Assembly (NCBI GenBank): GCA_035650215.1
Contig: DASRIC010000002.1
Coordinates: 124,001-188,000 of the forward strand
Length of the DNA: 64,000 bases
Direction: 5' to 3'
Source of the DNA: JACVRW01 sp035650215
GTDB taxonomy: Bacteria > Actinomycetota > Thermoleophilia > Solirubrobacterales > Thermoleophilaceae
A program made the translations under genes and the position numbers. Each line of letters starts with the position of its first letter. Positions within the stretch are counted from its first letter, which is position 1. Positions 34,719 through 43,557 of the stretch are shown piece by piece. The notes beneath the pieces were generated by a model that was given only the letters and a program-made list of their open reading frames with translations, ran no database searches and was not told the DNA's origin.

Positions 34719-36694
34719 CGCAGCGTCCGGGTGCGGCGCCAGCGCTTGCGCACCTCGAAGTAGACGGGCTTGCGGCCGTTGTCCTCGTTGATCAGGTTCT
34801 TGTTGTGCCATGGCGGCGTCGCCCACTCGGGCGGCGCGCCGCCCTCCCAGGTGGGCTCGACCCGGAAGTCCCTGAGCGCCCAGTGGATCGACGCGTGGAT
34901 GTAGGGCTTGGACTCGTGAACGGCGAGGTGGTCGAGCACGAACTTCGTCTGAAACTCGAATGTGCCCGGCTGGTCGACCGGACCGGAGCGCGACGCCTCG
35001 GCGCCGAACTCGGTGATCGCGATCGGCATGTCGGGGTTGGCCGCGTGCACGGTGTCGAGGAAACCCGGCAGCTCGTCGATCGTGGTGGGCGCGCGCACGA
35101 GGTCCTCGCGGTACGAGTCGTACCAGCCGAAGTACTCGTTCACGCCGAGCACGTCGAGATGCTCGTAGGCCGGGCTCGTCACGATCTCGCCCATGCGCGA
35201 CTGGCGGTCGATCCCGATCAGCCGCGTGTCGTCGAGCTCGCGTACGGCCGCGGCGCCGTCGGCGATGTAGCGCTCCAGGCCGGGGCCGATCACGCCCAGC
35301 TCGGAGCGGTTCCCGGCCGGCTCGTTGGCCAGCGACCAGGTGTAGATCGACGGGTTGTTCATGTTGTTGCGCACCGTGAGGACGGCCGCGCGCACCGCCG
35401 CCGGGCGGACCCTGTCGAAGAGCTTGTTGGGCAGCTGGTAGATCGGCGCCTCGAGCCAGTACATGATTCCCGCGCGGTCGAAGGCCTCGATCAACGCCGG
35501 GTGGAGCGGGTACTGGGAGCGGGTGACGGTGGCGCCGAGGTCCTTGAGGCGCGAGACCAGCAGGTTGCGGGTCCCCTGGCTGAGTGCGCCGCCCTCCTCG
35601 AGGTCATCTTCCACGATGCTCGCGCCGCGCAGGGCGAGCCGGCGGCCGTTCAGCAGGAGGATGCCGCCGGAGCGAACCTCGAGCTTCTTCACACCGAAGC
35701 TCAGCTTGTAGGTGCTCTTGCGCTCGCCGTCGACCTCGGCGCCGACGGCCAGCGGGTAGAGCTCGGGATCGCCGGGCTGCCACAGCCGCGGGCGCTTGAT
35801 CGTGAAGGTGGTCTCGAGCTTGCGGGTTCCGCGGGCGGGCACGGTCTCGGGCTGCTTGCGAATTCGCTGGCCGTCGACGTCGAGCACGAGCGCGGCGTCG
35901 CGGTCCTTGCCGGTCGGGTTCTCGAGCAGCGTGCGCACCTCGACCTTGGCCGCGCCGCCCACCCGCCGCAGGCGCGGCACCACCTGCACGTCGGCGACGC
36001 CGACCGTGTCGATCTCGCGCATGTACACCTCGCGCAGCAGCCCTCCGAAGTTCCACCAGCCGCCGCTGCCGTAGCCGTTGTACGCGGCGGGGCGCCAATG
36101 CGTGAGGTCGGTGCTGCTTCGCACCGATGACACCTTGACCACGAGCGTGTTGCGGCCCTTCTTCAGGTTCGAGAGCTCCGCCTCGAACGGGAACAGTCCG
36201 CTCTGGCCGCCGATCACACGTCCGTTCAGCCACACCTTCGTGCGGTAGTTCGAGCCCTCGAAGCGCACCTTCCAGAAATGCAGTGCGCGTTCGTTCTTCG
36301 GCGCCCGCGGGAGCGTGAACTCCTTGCGGTACCACCCCACCGACGACTTGTTGAGCGTCGTGTCGGTGGCGTTCCAGTTGTGCGGGACGGTGATCGCCTG
36401 CCAGCCGATCAGGTCCTTCTGGGCGTACCAGCGCTCGGTGTCGCCCTGCACGAGAGTGTCGTCGAGCCGGAAGTACCAGGTCCCGCCGAGCAGCTGGCGG
36501 TTCACCTGCCCCTCGCGGATCAGCGGCTTGCCGCCCGGGCGCTCGACCACGAGCGCCGGCGGGGGGAGCGGCTGCGGCGGCTGGGGCGTGCCGCTCGGCG
36601 GCGCGCCGGTGCCGCCCTGAGCGGGCGCGCTCGCGGGGAGCGCGAGGCCACCGAGGGCAAGGCTGGCCAGGATGACGGGTTGGAGGAGACGCAC
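34715..36694 (-). CDS. Secreted glycoside hydrolase family 2 protein
   Basis: A 659-residue GH2 enzyme (beta-galactosidase, beta-mannosidase or beta-glucuronidase type). The start GTG 36694 gives a signal peptide (VRLLQPVILASLALGGLALPASAPAQG), then a Pro-rich spacer. Next are a sugar-binding domain (WQAITVPHNWNATDTTLNKSS, VGWYRKEFTL), an Ig-like domain and a TIM barrel. The acid/base is the Glu of SLANEPAG near 456 and the nucleophile the Glu of AITEFGAE near 561. HNW and NEP support active GH2. Its glycan substrate is unknown; the surrounding genes suggest it trims the organism's own surface polymer. Confidence 0.88.
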   Translation of the reverse strand: MRLLQPVILASLALGGLALPASAPAQGGTGAPPSGTPQPPQPLPPPALVVERPGGKPLIREGQVNRQLLGGTWYFRLDDTLVQGDTERWYAQKDLIGWQAITVPHNWNATDTTLNKSSVGWYRKEFTLPRAPKNERALHFWKVRFEGSNYRTKVWLNGRVIGGQSGLFPFEAELSNLKKGRNTLVVKVSSVRSSTDLTHWRPAAYNGYGSGGWWNFGGLLREVYMREIDTVGVADVQVVPRLRRVGGAAKVEVRTLLENPTGKDRDAALVLDVDGQRIRKQPETVPARGTRKLETTFTIKRPRLWQPGDPELYPLAVGAEVDGERKSTYKLSFGVKKLEVRSGGILLLNGRRLALRGASIVEDDLEEGGALSQGTRNLLVSRLKDLGATVTRSQYPLHPALIEAFDRAGIMYWLEAPIYQLPNKLFDRVRPAAVRAAVLTVRNNMNNPSIYTWSLANEPAGNRSELGVIGPGLERYIADGAAAVRELDDTRLIGIDRQSRMGEIVTSPAYEHLDVLGVNEYFGWYDSYREDLVRAPTTIDELPGFLDTVHAANPDMPIAITEFGAEASRSGPVDQPGTFEFQTKFVLDHLAVHESKPYIHASIHWALRDFRVEPTWEGGAPPEWATPPWHNKNLINEDNGRKPVYFEVRKRWRRTRTLR

Positions 36695-36921
36695 GGGCAG
36701 GGGGACGGCGATGCAGGGTAGCGACGGGTCCCGCGGGTAACACCGCGATGAGCGCCGTGTTGCGGTGTCGCGCGCGGGTACAACACGTTGGAACCCATGA
36801 TTCCGACTGCTACCGTCCCTTCCCGCGACCGGTGCCGGCCGGGCCGGTCTGCGTGCGCCGGAATCGCCCCTGACGGGCTTTGCCCGCTTCGCCGTACGCG
36901 GGCGCCGCACCCAGCCATCCC
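36695..36921. promoter_or_regulatory. Divergent control region between GH2 and the LPG-synthase-like gene
   Basis: A 227-bp spacer. It holds an inverted repeat ACACCGC (36740-36746) / GCGGTGT (36762-36768), two similar CGCGGGTAACA/CGCGGGTACAACA direct repeats 40 bp apart, a possible + strand -10 box TACCGT (36811-36816), and a CGGGC-TTT-GCCCG hairpin near 36874. A 42-codon ATG frame (36797-36925) ends on the next start codon; it may be a leader peptide but is not called as a gene. Confidence 0.4.
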
Positions 36922-37980
36922 ATGAACCGACGCTTCGCGCTCATCCAAGCAGCCATCTCCCTGGTCGCGCTCGCGGCGGTGGTCTTGTGGGCGACCGGGC
37001 AGGATCCGCCCGAGTTTCCGAGCGGCAACGACGCGCTCGCGTGGCTTGCGGGCGCGCTGGCGCTCTACGCGGTGGCCACCCTGATCCGGGGCGAGCGCTG
37101 GCACCGCATCCTCGAGATCTCGGGCGTGAAGGCCGGGCGCGCGGACTGCTACGCGCTCACGACGGTCGGCTACATGGGCAACAACGTGCTGCCCGCGCGC
37201 GCGGGCGAGGTGTTGCGCGTGGTGATGCTCTCGCCGCGCTGCGGAGCGAGCAAGCGCACGGTCGGCGGCTCGATCGTCGCCGAGCGCCTGCTCGACGTGG
37301 TCGCCCTCGCCGTGATCTTCCTGGCCACCGTCTACGGCGTGTTGAGCGCGTCCGCGCTGCCCACCACCCACCCGCGCCTCATGGCGGTGATCATCGTCGC
37401 GATCGTGCTCGCCCTGGCGGGCGTGATCTGGATCCTCCGCAGCCACCACGTGTTCGAGCGCGTCCGCGACTGGCTTCGCCCGCTCGCCGACTCGCCGCGC
37501 GCCCTGCTCTCGCGGGCCGGCGCAGTGCTGCTCGTCGTCACGTTCGTGCTCTGGAGCGTCGAGGCCGGCGTCTACCTCGCCGTGGCCCGCTCGGTCGACC
37601 TCGACATCGGCATGAGCGGCGCCCTCTACCTGGTGGCGCTCACGAACTTCGTGTCCGCGCTGCCCGCCGCGCCGGGCTCGATCGGCACCTTCGACGCCGC
37701 GGTGGCGTGGGGCGTCGAGCGGCTCGCGCGTGGGAGCGGCAAGGCCGTGTCGTACCTGTTGATCCTGCGCTTCATCCTCTACGTGCCGATCACGCTCGTG
37801 GGCTTCGTGGTGCTGGTCACCCGATACGGCGGCTGGTCGCGCTTGCGCGACGCGCTGCGCGCGGCGAAGACGGCCGAGGAGGTGGAGAGCGAGGTCCTGA
37901 CGGGCAAGCCCGCACCGCACGGGCGCGGCTCCCATCAGACGGCGCCGGCGCCCTCGCGCGCCGAGGCTCCCACCGCCTAG
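36922..37980 (+). CDS. Lysylphosphatidylglycerol-synthase-like membrane protein (UPF0104/LPG_synthase_TM)
   Basis: A 352-residue protein with seven to eight hydrophobic segments, of the LPG_synthase_TM family. Typical cues are LIRGERWHRIL near 55, YMGNNVLPARAGEVLRVVML near 84-103, IVAERLLDVVALAV near 119, and ALPAAPGSIGTFDAAVAWG near 250. The C-terminal 45 residues are polar. The N-terminal catalytic aminoacyltransferase domain of full MprF proteins is not present; such stand-alone membrane halves often sit among glycosyltransferase genes and may transport lipid-linked sugars. The ATG at 36922 puts the first helix at the N-terminus. It heads a + strand run of five genes. Confidence 0.82.
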   Translation: MNRRFALIQAAISLVALAAVVLWATGQDPPEFPSGNDALAWLAGALALYAVATLIRGERWHRILEISGVKAGRADCYALTTVGYMGNNVLPARAGEVLRVVMLSPRCGASKRTVGGSIVAERLLDVVALAVIFLATVYGVLSASALPTTHPRLMAVIIVAIVLALAGVIWILRSHHVFERVRDWLRPLADSPRALLSRAGAVLLVVTFVLWSVEAGVYLAVARSVDLDIGMSGALYLVALTNFVSALPAAPGSIGTFDAAVAWGVERLARGSGKAVSYLLILRFILYVPITLVGFVVLVTRYGGWSRLRDALRAAKTAEEVESEVLTGKPAPHGRGSHQTAPAPSRAEAPTA

Positions 37981-37987
37981 CCCGCCG

Positions 37988-39622
37988 ATGCGGGTGTTCA
38001 CCGCACAGCTGCCGCTCCTGCGCACTCGGGAGAGCGCGCCCCCGAGGCCGGAGGACTCGCGCGACGGCGGTGCGGCGCGCTCCGGCCGGCGCGAGCTGAG
38101 CCACGGCACGCAGATCGCGCTCATCATCGCGGGCTGTCTCGCGGTGGCGGCGCTCACGCTCCTCTTCCCGTCCACGCCCACCTACGACCCGTGGGCCTGG
38201 ATCCTCTGGGGCCGCGAGATCACCCACCTCGACCTGGTCACAGAGGGCGGCCCTTCCTGGAAGCCGCTGCCGATCCTGTTCACCACCCCGTTCTCGCTGT
38301 TCGGCGACGACCTCGCTCCCTACCTGTGGGTGTGGGTCGCGCGCGCCGCCGGACTGTTCGGCTGCGCGATGGCCTGGCGGGTGGCGAACCGCCTGATCGG
38401 CGGGGGGATCTACGGCGCGCTCGCGGGCGTGTCGGCGTTCCTTGCCCTCTTCGCGAGCAACAAGTACGTGCGCGACGCGGCGCTCGGCAACTCGGAGCCG
38501 CTCCTGGCAGCGGTCTTCCTGTGGGCCTTCGAGCGCCATCTCGACGGCCGGCGCGACCACGCGCTCTACCTCGGGGTCGCCGCGGCGCTGCTGCGGCCGG
38601 AGGTCTGGCCGTTCCTTGGCCTCTACGGGCTCTGGCTCTGGTTCGCCGAGCCGCGCCTGCGGCTTCGCATGGTCCTCTTCGCGGGGCTGATCCCGGCGCT
38701 CTGGTTCCTGCCGGAGTGGTGGGGGGCGGGCGACCCGTTCCGCGCCGGCTCACGGGCCAACGCGCCCAACCCCGGCAGCGCCGCCTTCGAGCAGCAGCCC
38801 TCGGTGGCGCTCTTCAAGCGCTTCGCCGAGAGCACGATCGCGCCCGTCGAGGCCGGCACAATCGTGGCCATCGGGGTGGCGATCGTCGCCTGGTTCCGCC
38901 GCCGGACGCAGGGAGCGATCCTCGCCCTCGCGGCGCTCGGCTTCTCCTGGTTCGCGCTCGTGGCGGCGATGACCGAGGCGGGCTTCGCGGGCAACCAGCG
39001 CTACCTGATGGTCACCACGGCGGCCGTGTCGGTGCTAGGCGGGATCGGCGCCGTGCGGATGCTCCAGGGGGTCGAGCTGCTCGCGCGCCGCGGCTTCGGC
39101 GCGAGCGAGCGCACCGGCCGCATCGCCGCGGCAGCCGCGTTCGTGGCCGGCATCGCGATCGCCTCGCCCACGATCATCGCCAAGGCGGACAACACCGCCC
39201 GCGTGCAGGGCGGCCTCGACCACGAGGCCTTCCTCTGGCACGACCTGAAGAGCCTGATCGACGCCAACGGCGGCAAGGAGCGCCTGCTCGCCTGCGGCGG
39301 CATCTTCAGCGGGCCGTTCCAGACCCAGATGGTGGCCTACGAGCTGGGCGTGCACGGCATCAACGTGGGCTGGAAGGAGACCCCCCCGCCGGGCGTGGTG
39401 TTCCGTACCCGCACCGTGCCCGACGGACCGCTCGTCACGAAGCCCACCGACGACCGTTACCGGCTCGTGGACCAGGGCGGCAAGTGGCGGCTGCTCACGG
39501 TGCCGCCGGAGGGCAACGAGCGCGGCGCGTGCCCCGCGGCGTCGGCCGACGCTCCCACCGCGCCGGCGCCGCCCGGGGCGAGCCTCGGCAAGGCTCCCGT
39601 CAAAGTGATCGGGCAGGACTGA
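37988..39622 (+). CDS. Predicted GT-C membrane glycosyltransferase
   Basis: A 544-residue protein with about ten hydrophobic segments. The first loop after TM1 contains YDPWAWILWGREITHLDL, with Asp in the position used by GT-C enzymes for catalysis. RDAALGNSEPLLAAVFLWAFERHL and LRPEVWPFLGLYGLWLW follow. The C-terminal 150 residues (AFLWHDLKSLIDANGG, RYRLVDQGGKWRLL) form an extracytoplasmic soluble domain. The N-terminal 35 residues are polar. GT-C proteins use polyprenyl-phosphate sugars outside the membrane. Specific family not assigned; it stands between the LPG-like gene and another GT-C. Confidence 0.7.
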   Translation: MRVFTAQLPLLRTRESAPPRPEDSRDGGAARSGRRELSHGTQIALIIAGCLAVAALTLLFPSTPTYDPWAWILWGREITHLDLVTEGGPSWKPLPILFTTPFSLFGDDLAPYLWVWVARAAGLFGCAMAWRVANRLIGGGIYGALAGVSAFLALFASNKYVRDAALGNSEPLLAAVFLWAFERHLDGRRDHALYLGVAAALLRPEVWPFLGLYGLWLWFAEPRLRLRMVLFAGLIPALWFLPEWWGAGDPFRAGSRANAPNPGSAAFEQQPSVALFKRFAESTIAPVEAGTIVAIGVAIVAWFRRRTQGAILALAALGFSWFALVAAMTEAGFAGNQRYLMVTTAAVSVLGGIGAVRMLQGVELLARRGFGASERTGRIAAAAAFVAGIAIASPTIIAKADNTARVQGGLDHEAFLWHDLKSLIDANGGKERLLACGGIFSGPFQTQMVAYELGVHGINVGWKETPPPGVVFRTRTVPDGPLVTKPTDDRYRLVDQGGKWRLLTVPPEGNERGACPAASADAPTAPAPPGASLGKAPVKVIGQD

Positions 39623-39630
39623 GGACTCAC

Positions 39631-39636
39631 TAGGAT
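39631..39636 (+). promoter_or_regulatory. Predicted -10 box TAGGAT
   Basis: TAGGAT followed by exactly 6 bp and the GTG at 39643, giving a predicted leaderless transcript. Confidence 0.48.
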
Positions 39637-39642
39637 CGCCCG

Positions 39643-41223
39643 GTGGCCAGCGTCGCGACCACACGTGCCCGTGCCCTACCTCGGCCGGGCTCCTTCCCGA
39701 ACAGCTTCGTGTTTCCAGCGGTCATTGTGCTGGGGCTGCTGGCCGTGTCGCTGTACCTGCGCACCGACTCGCTCGGCGAGTCGCTCTGGATGGACGAGGG
39801 GCTGTCGATCGGCATCGCCACCCAGCCGCTGTTCGACATCCCCGGCACGCTGCAGGTGGACGGCTCGCCGCCGCTCTACTACATGCTGCTGTCCGCCTGG
39901 ATGGGCGTCTTCGGCAACGGGCCGGCCGAGACCCAGGGGCTGTCGGTGGTCATCTCGCTGCTGGCCGTGCCCGGCGGCCTGTGGGCGGGCTGGAGCCTGT
40001 TCGGCCGGCGCGCCGGCCTGATCTGCGCCGCGCTCTGCGCGGTCAACCCGTTCCTCACGACCTACGCGCAGGAGACCCGCATGTACTCGCTCATGCTGGT
40101 GCTCTCGCTGCTCGCCACGGCGGCCTTCCTGCACGTGTTCGCCTTCGGCCGGCGGCGCTACCTGCCGCTGTTCGCCGTGCTGCTCGCGGCCATGCTCTAC
40201 ACCCACAACTGGGGTCTCTTCCTGTCCGCGGGCCTCCTGCTCGCGCTGATCCCGTGCTGGTACGTGTCCGAGATCCGCTCGAGCTTCTGGAAGGACGCCC
40301 TGATCGGCTTCGGCTTCGCGGGCCTCCTGTTCCTGCCCTGGCTGCCCACCCTGCTCCACCAGGTCCAGCACACCGGCGCGCCCTGGCTCAACCCGCCCAA
40401 CTTCGGCGCCCCGGTGCAGATCACAAAGTCGCTGCTCGGCGGCGGCACGCCAACGGTCGCGCTCGTGCTGGCCGGCGGCTCGGGGCTGGCCGTGATTCTT
40501 CAGCGGCGCCTCGAGGACAAGGAGCGCACGGCGCTGATCGCGGGCGCCGTGATCGTGCTCGGCACGCTCGCGGTGGCGTGGCTCTTCTCCCAGGTTTCGC
40601 CCGCCTGGACCACGCGCTACCTGGGCGTGCTGCTCGGGCCGATGCTGTTGGTCGGCGCGCTCGGCCTCGCACGCGCCGGCGCGCTCGGCCTCGTGGCCAC
40701 GCTGATCATCGTGGGCATCTGGGCGATCCCCAAGAGCTACGGGCTGGAGAACAAGTCGAACGCGTCCGATCTGCGCAAGGCGGTCGTGCCCGAGTTGCAG
40801 CAGGGGGACGTCGTGCTCTCTATGCAACCCGAGCAGGGGCCCCTGCTCGCCTACCACCTCGAGGAGCTGGGCGGCGCGCCGGACCTGAAGTTCGGCAGCC
40901 CGATGGGAGCGGTCGAGAACGATCGCGTGATGGACTGGACCGACGGCTACGACCGGCTGAAGGACGCGACCGTGGCCAAGAACCTGGACCCCCTCATTGC
41001 TAGCCTGCCCGAGGGCGGGCACGTCCTGATCGTCCACCCGGTCACGAGCCGCGCGGACGACTGGGACGCTCCATGGACCGAGCTCGTCAGGCGCCGGTCG
41101 GCCCAGTGGGGCGCGGCCCTCGCCCAGGATCCGCGCCTCGAGGAAGTGTCGGCCGTGCCCCCGAACTACCGCCGGGCTACCCGCATCGGAGTCCGCGGAG
41201 TGCTCTACGAGAAGACCGGATGA
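39643..41223 (+). CDS. Family 39/83-like (ArnT/PMT) membrane glycosyltransferase
   Basis: A 526-residue GT-C protein with about eleven hydrophobic segments. RTDSLGESLWMDEGLSIGIA (about 45-64) holds the catalytic Asp-Glu pair expected after TM1. VDGSPPLYYMLLSAWM and CAVNPFLTTYAQETRMYSLML are typical of ArnT/PMT_2 proteins. A soluble tail follows from about 370. It transfers a sugar from a polyprenyl-phosphate donor on the outer face of the membrane. GTG 39643 follows a -10 box by 6 bp, and the stop overlaps the next start (ATGA). Confidence 0.85.
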   Translation: MASVATTRARALPRPGSFPNSFVFPAVIVLGLLAVSLYLRTDSLGESLWMDEGLSIGIATQPLFDIPGTLQVDGSPPLYYMLLSAWMGVFGNGPAETQGLSVVISLLAVPGGLWAGWSLFGRRAGLICAALCAVNPFLTTYAQETRMYSLMLVLSLLATAAFLHVFAFGRRRYLPLFAVLLAAMLYTHNWGLFLSAGLLLALIPCWYVSEIRSSFWKDALIGFGFAGLLFLPWLPTLLHQVQHTGAPWLNPPNFGAPVQITKSLLGGGTPTVALVLAGGSGLAVILQRRLEDKERTALIAGAVIVLGTLAVAWLFSQVSPAWTTRYLGVLLGPMLLVGALGLARAGALGLVATLIIVGIWAIPKSYGLENKSNASDLRKAVVPELQQGDVVLSMQPEQGPLLAYHLEELGGAPDLKFGSPMGAVENDRVMDWTDGYDRLKDATVAKNLDPLIASLPEGGHVLIVHPVTSRADDWDAPWTELVRRRSAQWGAALAQDPRLEEVSAVPPNYRRATRIGVRGVLYEKTG

Positions 41224-42740
41224 GTGAGAACGAAAACCTGAAGCCGCAGCCGCCCGCCGACCTGGCGCGCCCCGACATGAGCGACAAGCCGACCGTGATC
41301 CTCGGCGGAGGCCCGGCGGGGCTGACCGCCGGCTACCTGCTCGCCAAGCAGGGGCTGCCCGTGATCGTGCTCGAGGCGGAGGACCAGGTGGGCGGCATCG
41401 CCAAGACCGCGGTGCGCGACGGCTACCGCTTCGACCTCGGCGGCCACCGCTTCTTCACCAAGGTGAGGGAGGTCGACGACCTCTGGCACGAGATCATGCG
41501 CGAGGAGTTCCTGAAGCGCCCGCGCATGTCGCGGATCTACTGGAACAAGAAGTTCCTCGACTACCCGCTGCGCGGCCCGGACGTGATCAAGAAGCTCGGT
41601 CCGGTCGACCTCACCAAGGCCTTCCTCTCCTACGTCTGGGCCAAGCTCAAGCCGAAGGGCAAGGAGGAGACCTTCGAGCAGTGGGTCGTGAACCGCTTCG
41701 GCCGCTGGCTCTTCAACCAGTTCTTCAAGTCGTACACCGAGAAGGTGTGGGGGGTGCCCACGTCGGAAATCCGCGCCGACTGGGCGGCCCAGCGCATCAA
41801 GGGGCTGTCGTTCTTCAGCGCGGCCAAGTCCGCGTTCTTCGGCAACAAGGGCGACAAGATCAAGTCGCTCATCTCGGAGTTCAACTACCCCCGCTACGGC
41901 CCCGGTCAGATGTGGGAGACGATGACCGACGACATCCGCAAGCTCGGCGGTCAGGTGCTGCTCGAGCACAGGGTCACGCGGCTCGACTTCGATGGCGACC
42001 GCTGCGTGCGCGTGCACGTGGGCGACACGGTGTACGAGCCGTCCGCGGTGATCTCATCGCTGCCGCTGCGCAACGCGGTGGGCATCTCCCACCCGCACCC
42101 GCGCCCGGAGGTGGTGGCCGCCGCCAAGGGCATGCGCTACCGCGACTTCCTCACCGTCGCGGTCGTGCTGAACGGCGACGACATCTTTCCCGACAACTGG
42201 ATCTACATCCACGACCCGAGCGTGAACGTCGGCCGGATCCAGAACTTCCGCTCCTGGAGCCCGTGGATGGTCCCGGACCCGACCAAGGCCTGCGTGGGAC
42301 TCGAGTTCTTCTGCTTCGCCGGCGACGAGCTCTGGGAGACCGACGACGAGAAGCTCGTCCAGCTCGGCATGCGCGAGCTCGAGCAGCTCGGCCTCGCCCG
42401 CCCGAGCCAGCTCGAGTTCGGCTTCGTCGAGCGGGTGCCCAAGGCCTACCCGATCTACGACGCCGAGTACGCCGAACGCGTGTCCATGATCCGCACCTGG
42501 CTCGACGGGCTCGACAACTACATCCAGGTCGGCCGCAACGGGCTGCACCGCTACAACAACTCGGACCACTCCATGCTCACCGCCATGCGCGCGGTGGACA
42601 ACCTCGTGAAGGGCACCGACCACGACATCTGGGCGGTCAACGCCGAGTCGGTGTACCACGAGGAGGAGAAGCAGGATGAGCAGCAGCCCTACATCGAGGC
42701 GCCGGAGACGGAGTCGATGAAGGAGCCGCTCCACTCCTAG
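41220..42740 (+). CDS. FAD-dependent oxidoreductase, UDP-galactopyranose-mutase-like
   Basis: A 506-residue flavoprotein. After about 20 polar residues comes the Rossmann motif VILGGGPAGLTAGYLLAKQG (about 25-45), then EAEDQVGGIAKT, and RFDLGGHRFFTKVREVD, as in UDP-galactopyranose mutases and related amine oxidases. PTSEIRADWAAQRIKGLS and RNGLHRYNNSDHSMLTAMRAVDNL (C-terminal FAD site) follow. It is soluble and may make a furanose-type sugar nucleotide or oxidise a sugar for the neighbouring glycosyltransferases. ATG 41220 overlaps the GT stop; a second ATG (41278) would start just before the Rossmann fold. Confidence 0.82.
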   Translation: MSENENLKPQPPADLARPDMSDKPTVILGGGPAGLTAGYLLAKQGLPVIVLEAEDQVGGIAKTAVRDGYRFDLGGHRFFTKVREVDDLWHEIMREEFLKRPRMSRIYWNKKFLDYPLRGPDVIKKLGPVDLTKAFLSYVWAKLKPKGKEETFEQWVVNRFGRWLFNQFFKSYTEKVWGVPTSEIRADWAAQRIKGLSFFSAAKSAFFGNKGDKIKSLISEFNYPRYGPGQMWETMTDDIRKLGGQVLLEHRVTRLDFDGDRCVRVHVGDTVYEPSAVISSLPLRNAVGISHPHPRPEVVAAAKGMRYRDFLTVAVVLNGDDIFPDNWIYIHDPSVNVGRIQNFRSWSPWMVPDPTKACVGLEFFCFAGDELWETDDEKLVQLGMRELEQLGLARPSQLEFGFVERVPKAYPIYDAEYAERVSMIRTWLDGLDNYIQVGRNGLHRYNNSDHSMLTAMRAVDNLVKGTDHDIWAVNAESVYHEEEKQDEQQPYIEAPETESMKEPLHS

Positions 42741-42753
42741 GGGCGCCTGGGCC

Positions 42754-43557
42754 GTGAGCGGTGGCGCCCTCGCACTCGCACTCGGGGCCGCCGTCCTCCA
42801 TGCGACGTGGAACGTGCTGCTCGCCGGCGCGCGCAACACCGCGGCGGCCACGGGCGGGCTGATCGTCTGGGGCGTGGCGCTGCTGGCGATCCCCGCCGTG
42901 CTCGTGGCCGACGTCTCCACCTCGGCGATCCCCTTCATCCTCGCTTCCGCCGCCCTCGAGCTGGGCTACTTCCTGCTGCTGGCTCGCGCCTACGACACGG
43001 GCGAGCTGTCGGTCGTGTATCCGGTGGCGCGCGGGGTAGCCCCGGCCCTGGTACTGGTCGTGGGGGTCATGACGGGGCTGGGTGAGCGGGTGGGGGTGCT
43101 GGGCGCGGTCGGCGTCCTGTGCATCGTCGGCGGTGTGCTCCTCGTTGGTGCTCAGGGCAGGACAGCTTCGCGGGACCTGGGGTTCGGCCTGGCCATCGCG
43201 GCGGCGATCGCGGCCTACACGCTGGTGGACTCCGAGGGCGTTCAGCGGGCCGCGCCGGTGACCTACCTCGCGCTCGTGCTCGCGCCGAGCGCCGTCCTGT
43301 ACCCCGCCGTCGTTCGCACCGGACCGGACCTCGGCGTGCGCAGCGCGTTCACCGCGGCCGCCACGCTCGGCGCCTATCTGCTGGTGCTGTTCGCGCTCGA
43401 GCTGGCGCCGCCGGCCCCCGTGGCCGCGGTGCGCGAGTCGAGCGTCGTGATCGCCACCCTCCTGGCGGCCGCCTTCCTTGGCGAGCGGGTGAGCGCCGTG
43501 CGGGTGGCCGGCTCCGTGCTGGTCGTGGCGGGGGTTGCCGCGATCGCCTACACGTAG
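42754..43557 (+). CDS. EamA/DMT-family transporter
   Basis: A 267-residue protein with ten hydrophobic segments in two homologous halves (EamA repeats). The first starts ALALALGAAVLHATWNVLLAGAR, the second begins near LGFGLAIAAAIAAYTLVDSEG. ARAYDTGELSVVYPVARG and AVRESSVVIATLLAAAFLGERV are diagnostic of drug/metabolite exporters. The substrate is unknown. GTG 42754 lies 13 bp after the flavoprotein stop, so it probably ends the + strand operon. Its last ten bases overlap the 3' end of the oppositely oriented sulfatase-fold gene. Confidence 0.87.
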   Translation: MSGGALALALGAAVLHATWNVLLAGARNTAAATGGLIVWGVALLAIPAVLVADVSTSAIPFILASAALELGYFLLLARAYDTGELSVVYPVARGVAPALVLVVGVMTGLGERVGVLGAVGVLCIVGGVLLVGAQGRTASRDLGFGLAIAAAIAAYTLVDSEGVQRAAPVTYLALVLAPSAVLYPAVVRTGPDLGVRSAFTAAATLGAYLLVLFALELAPPAPVAAVRESSVVIATLLAAAFLGERVSAVRVAGSVLVVAGVAAIAYT

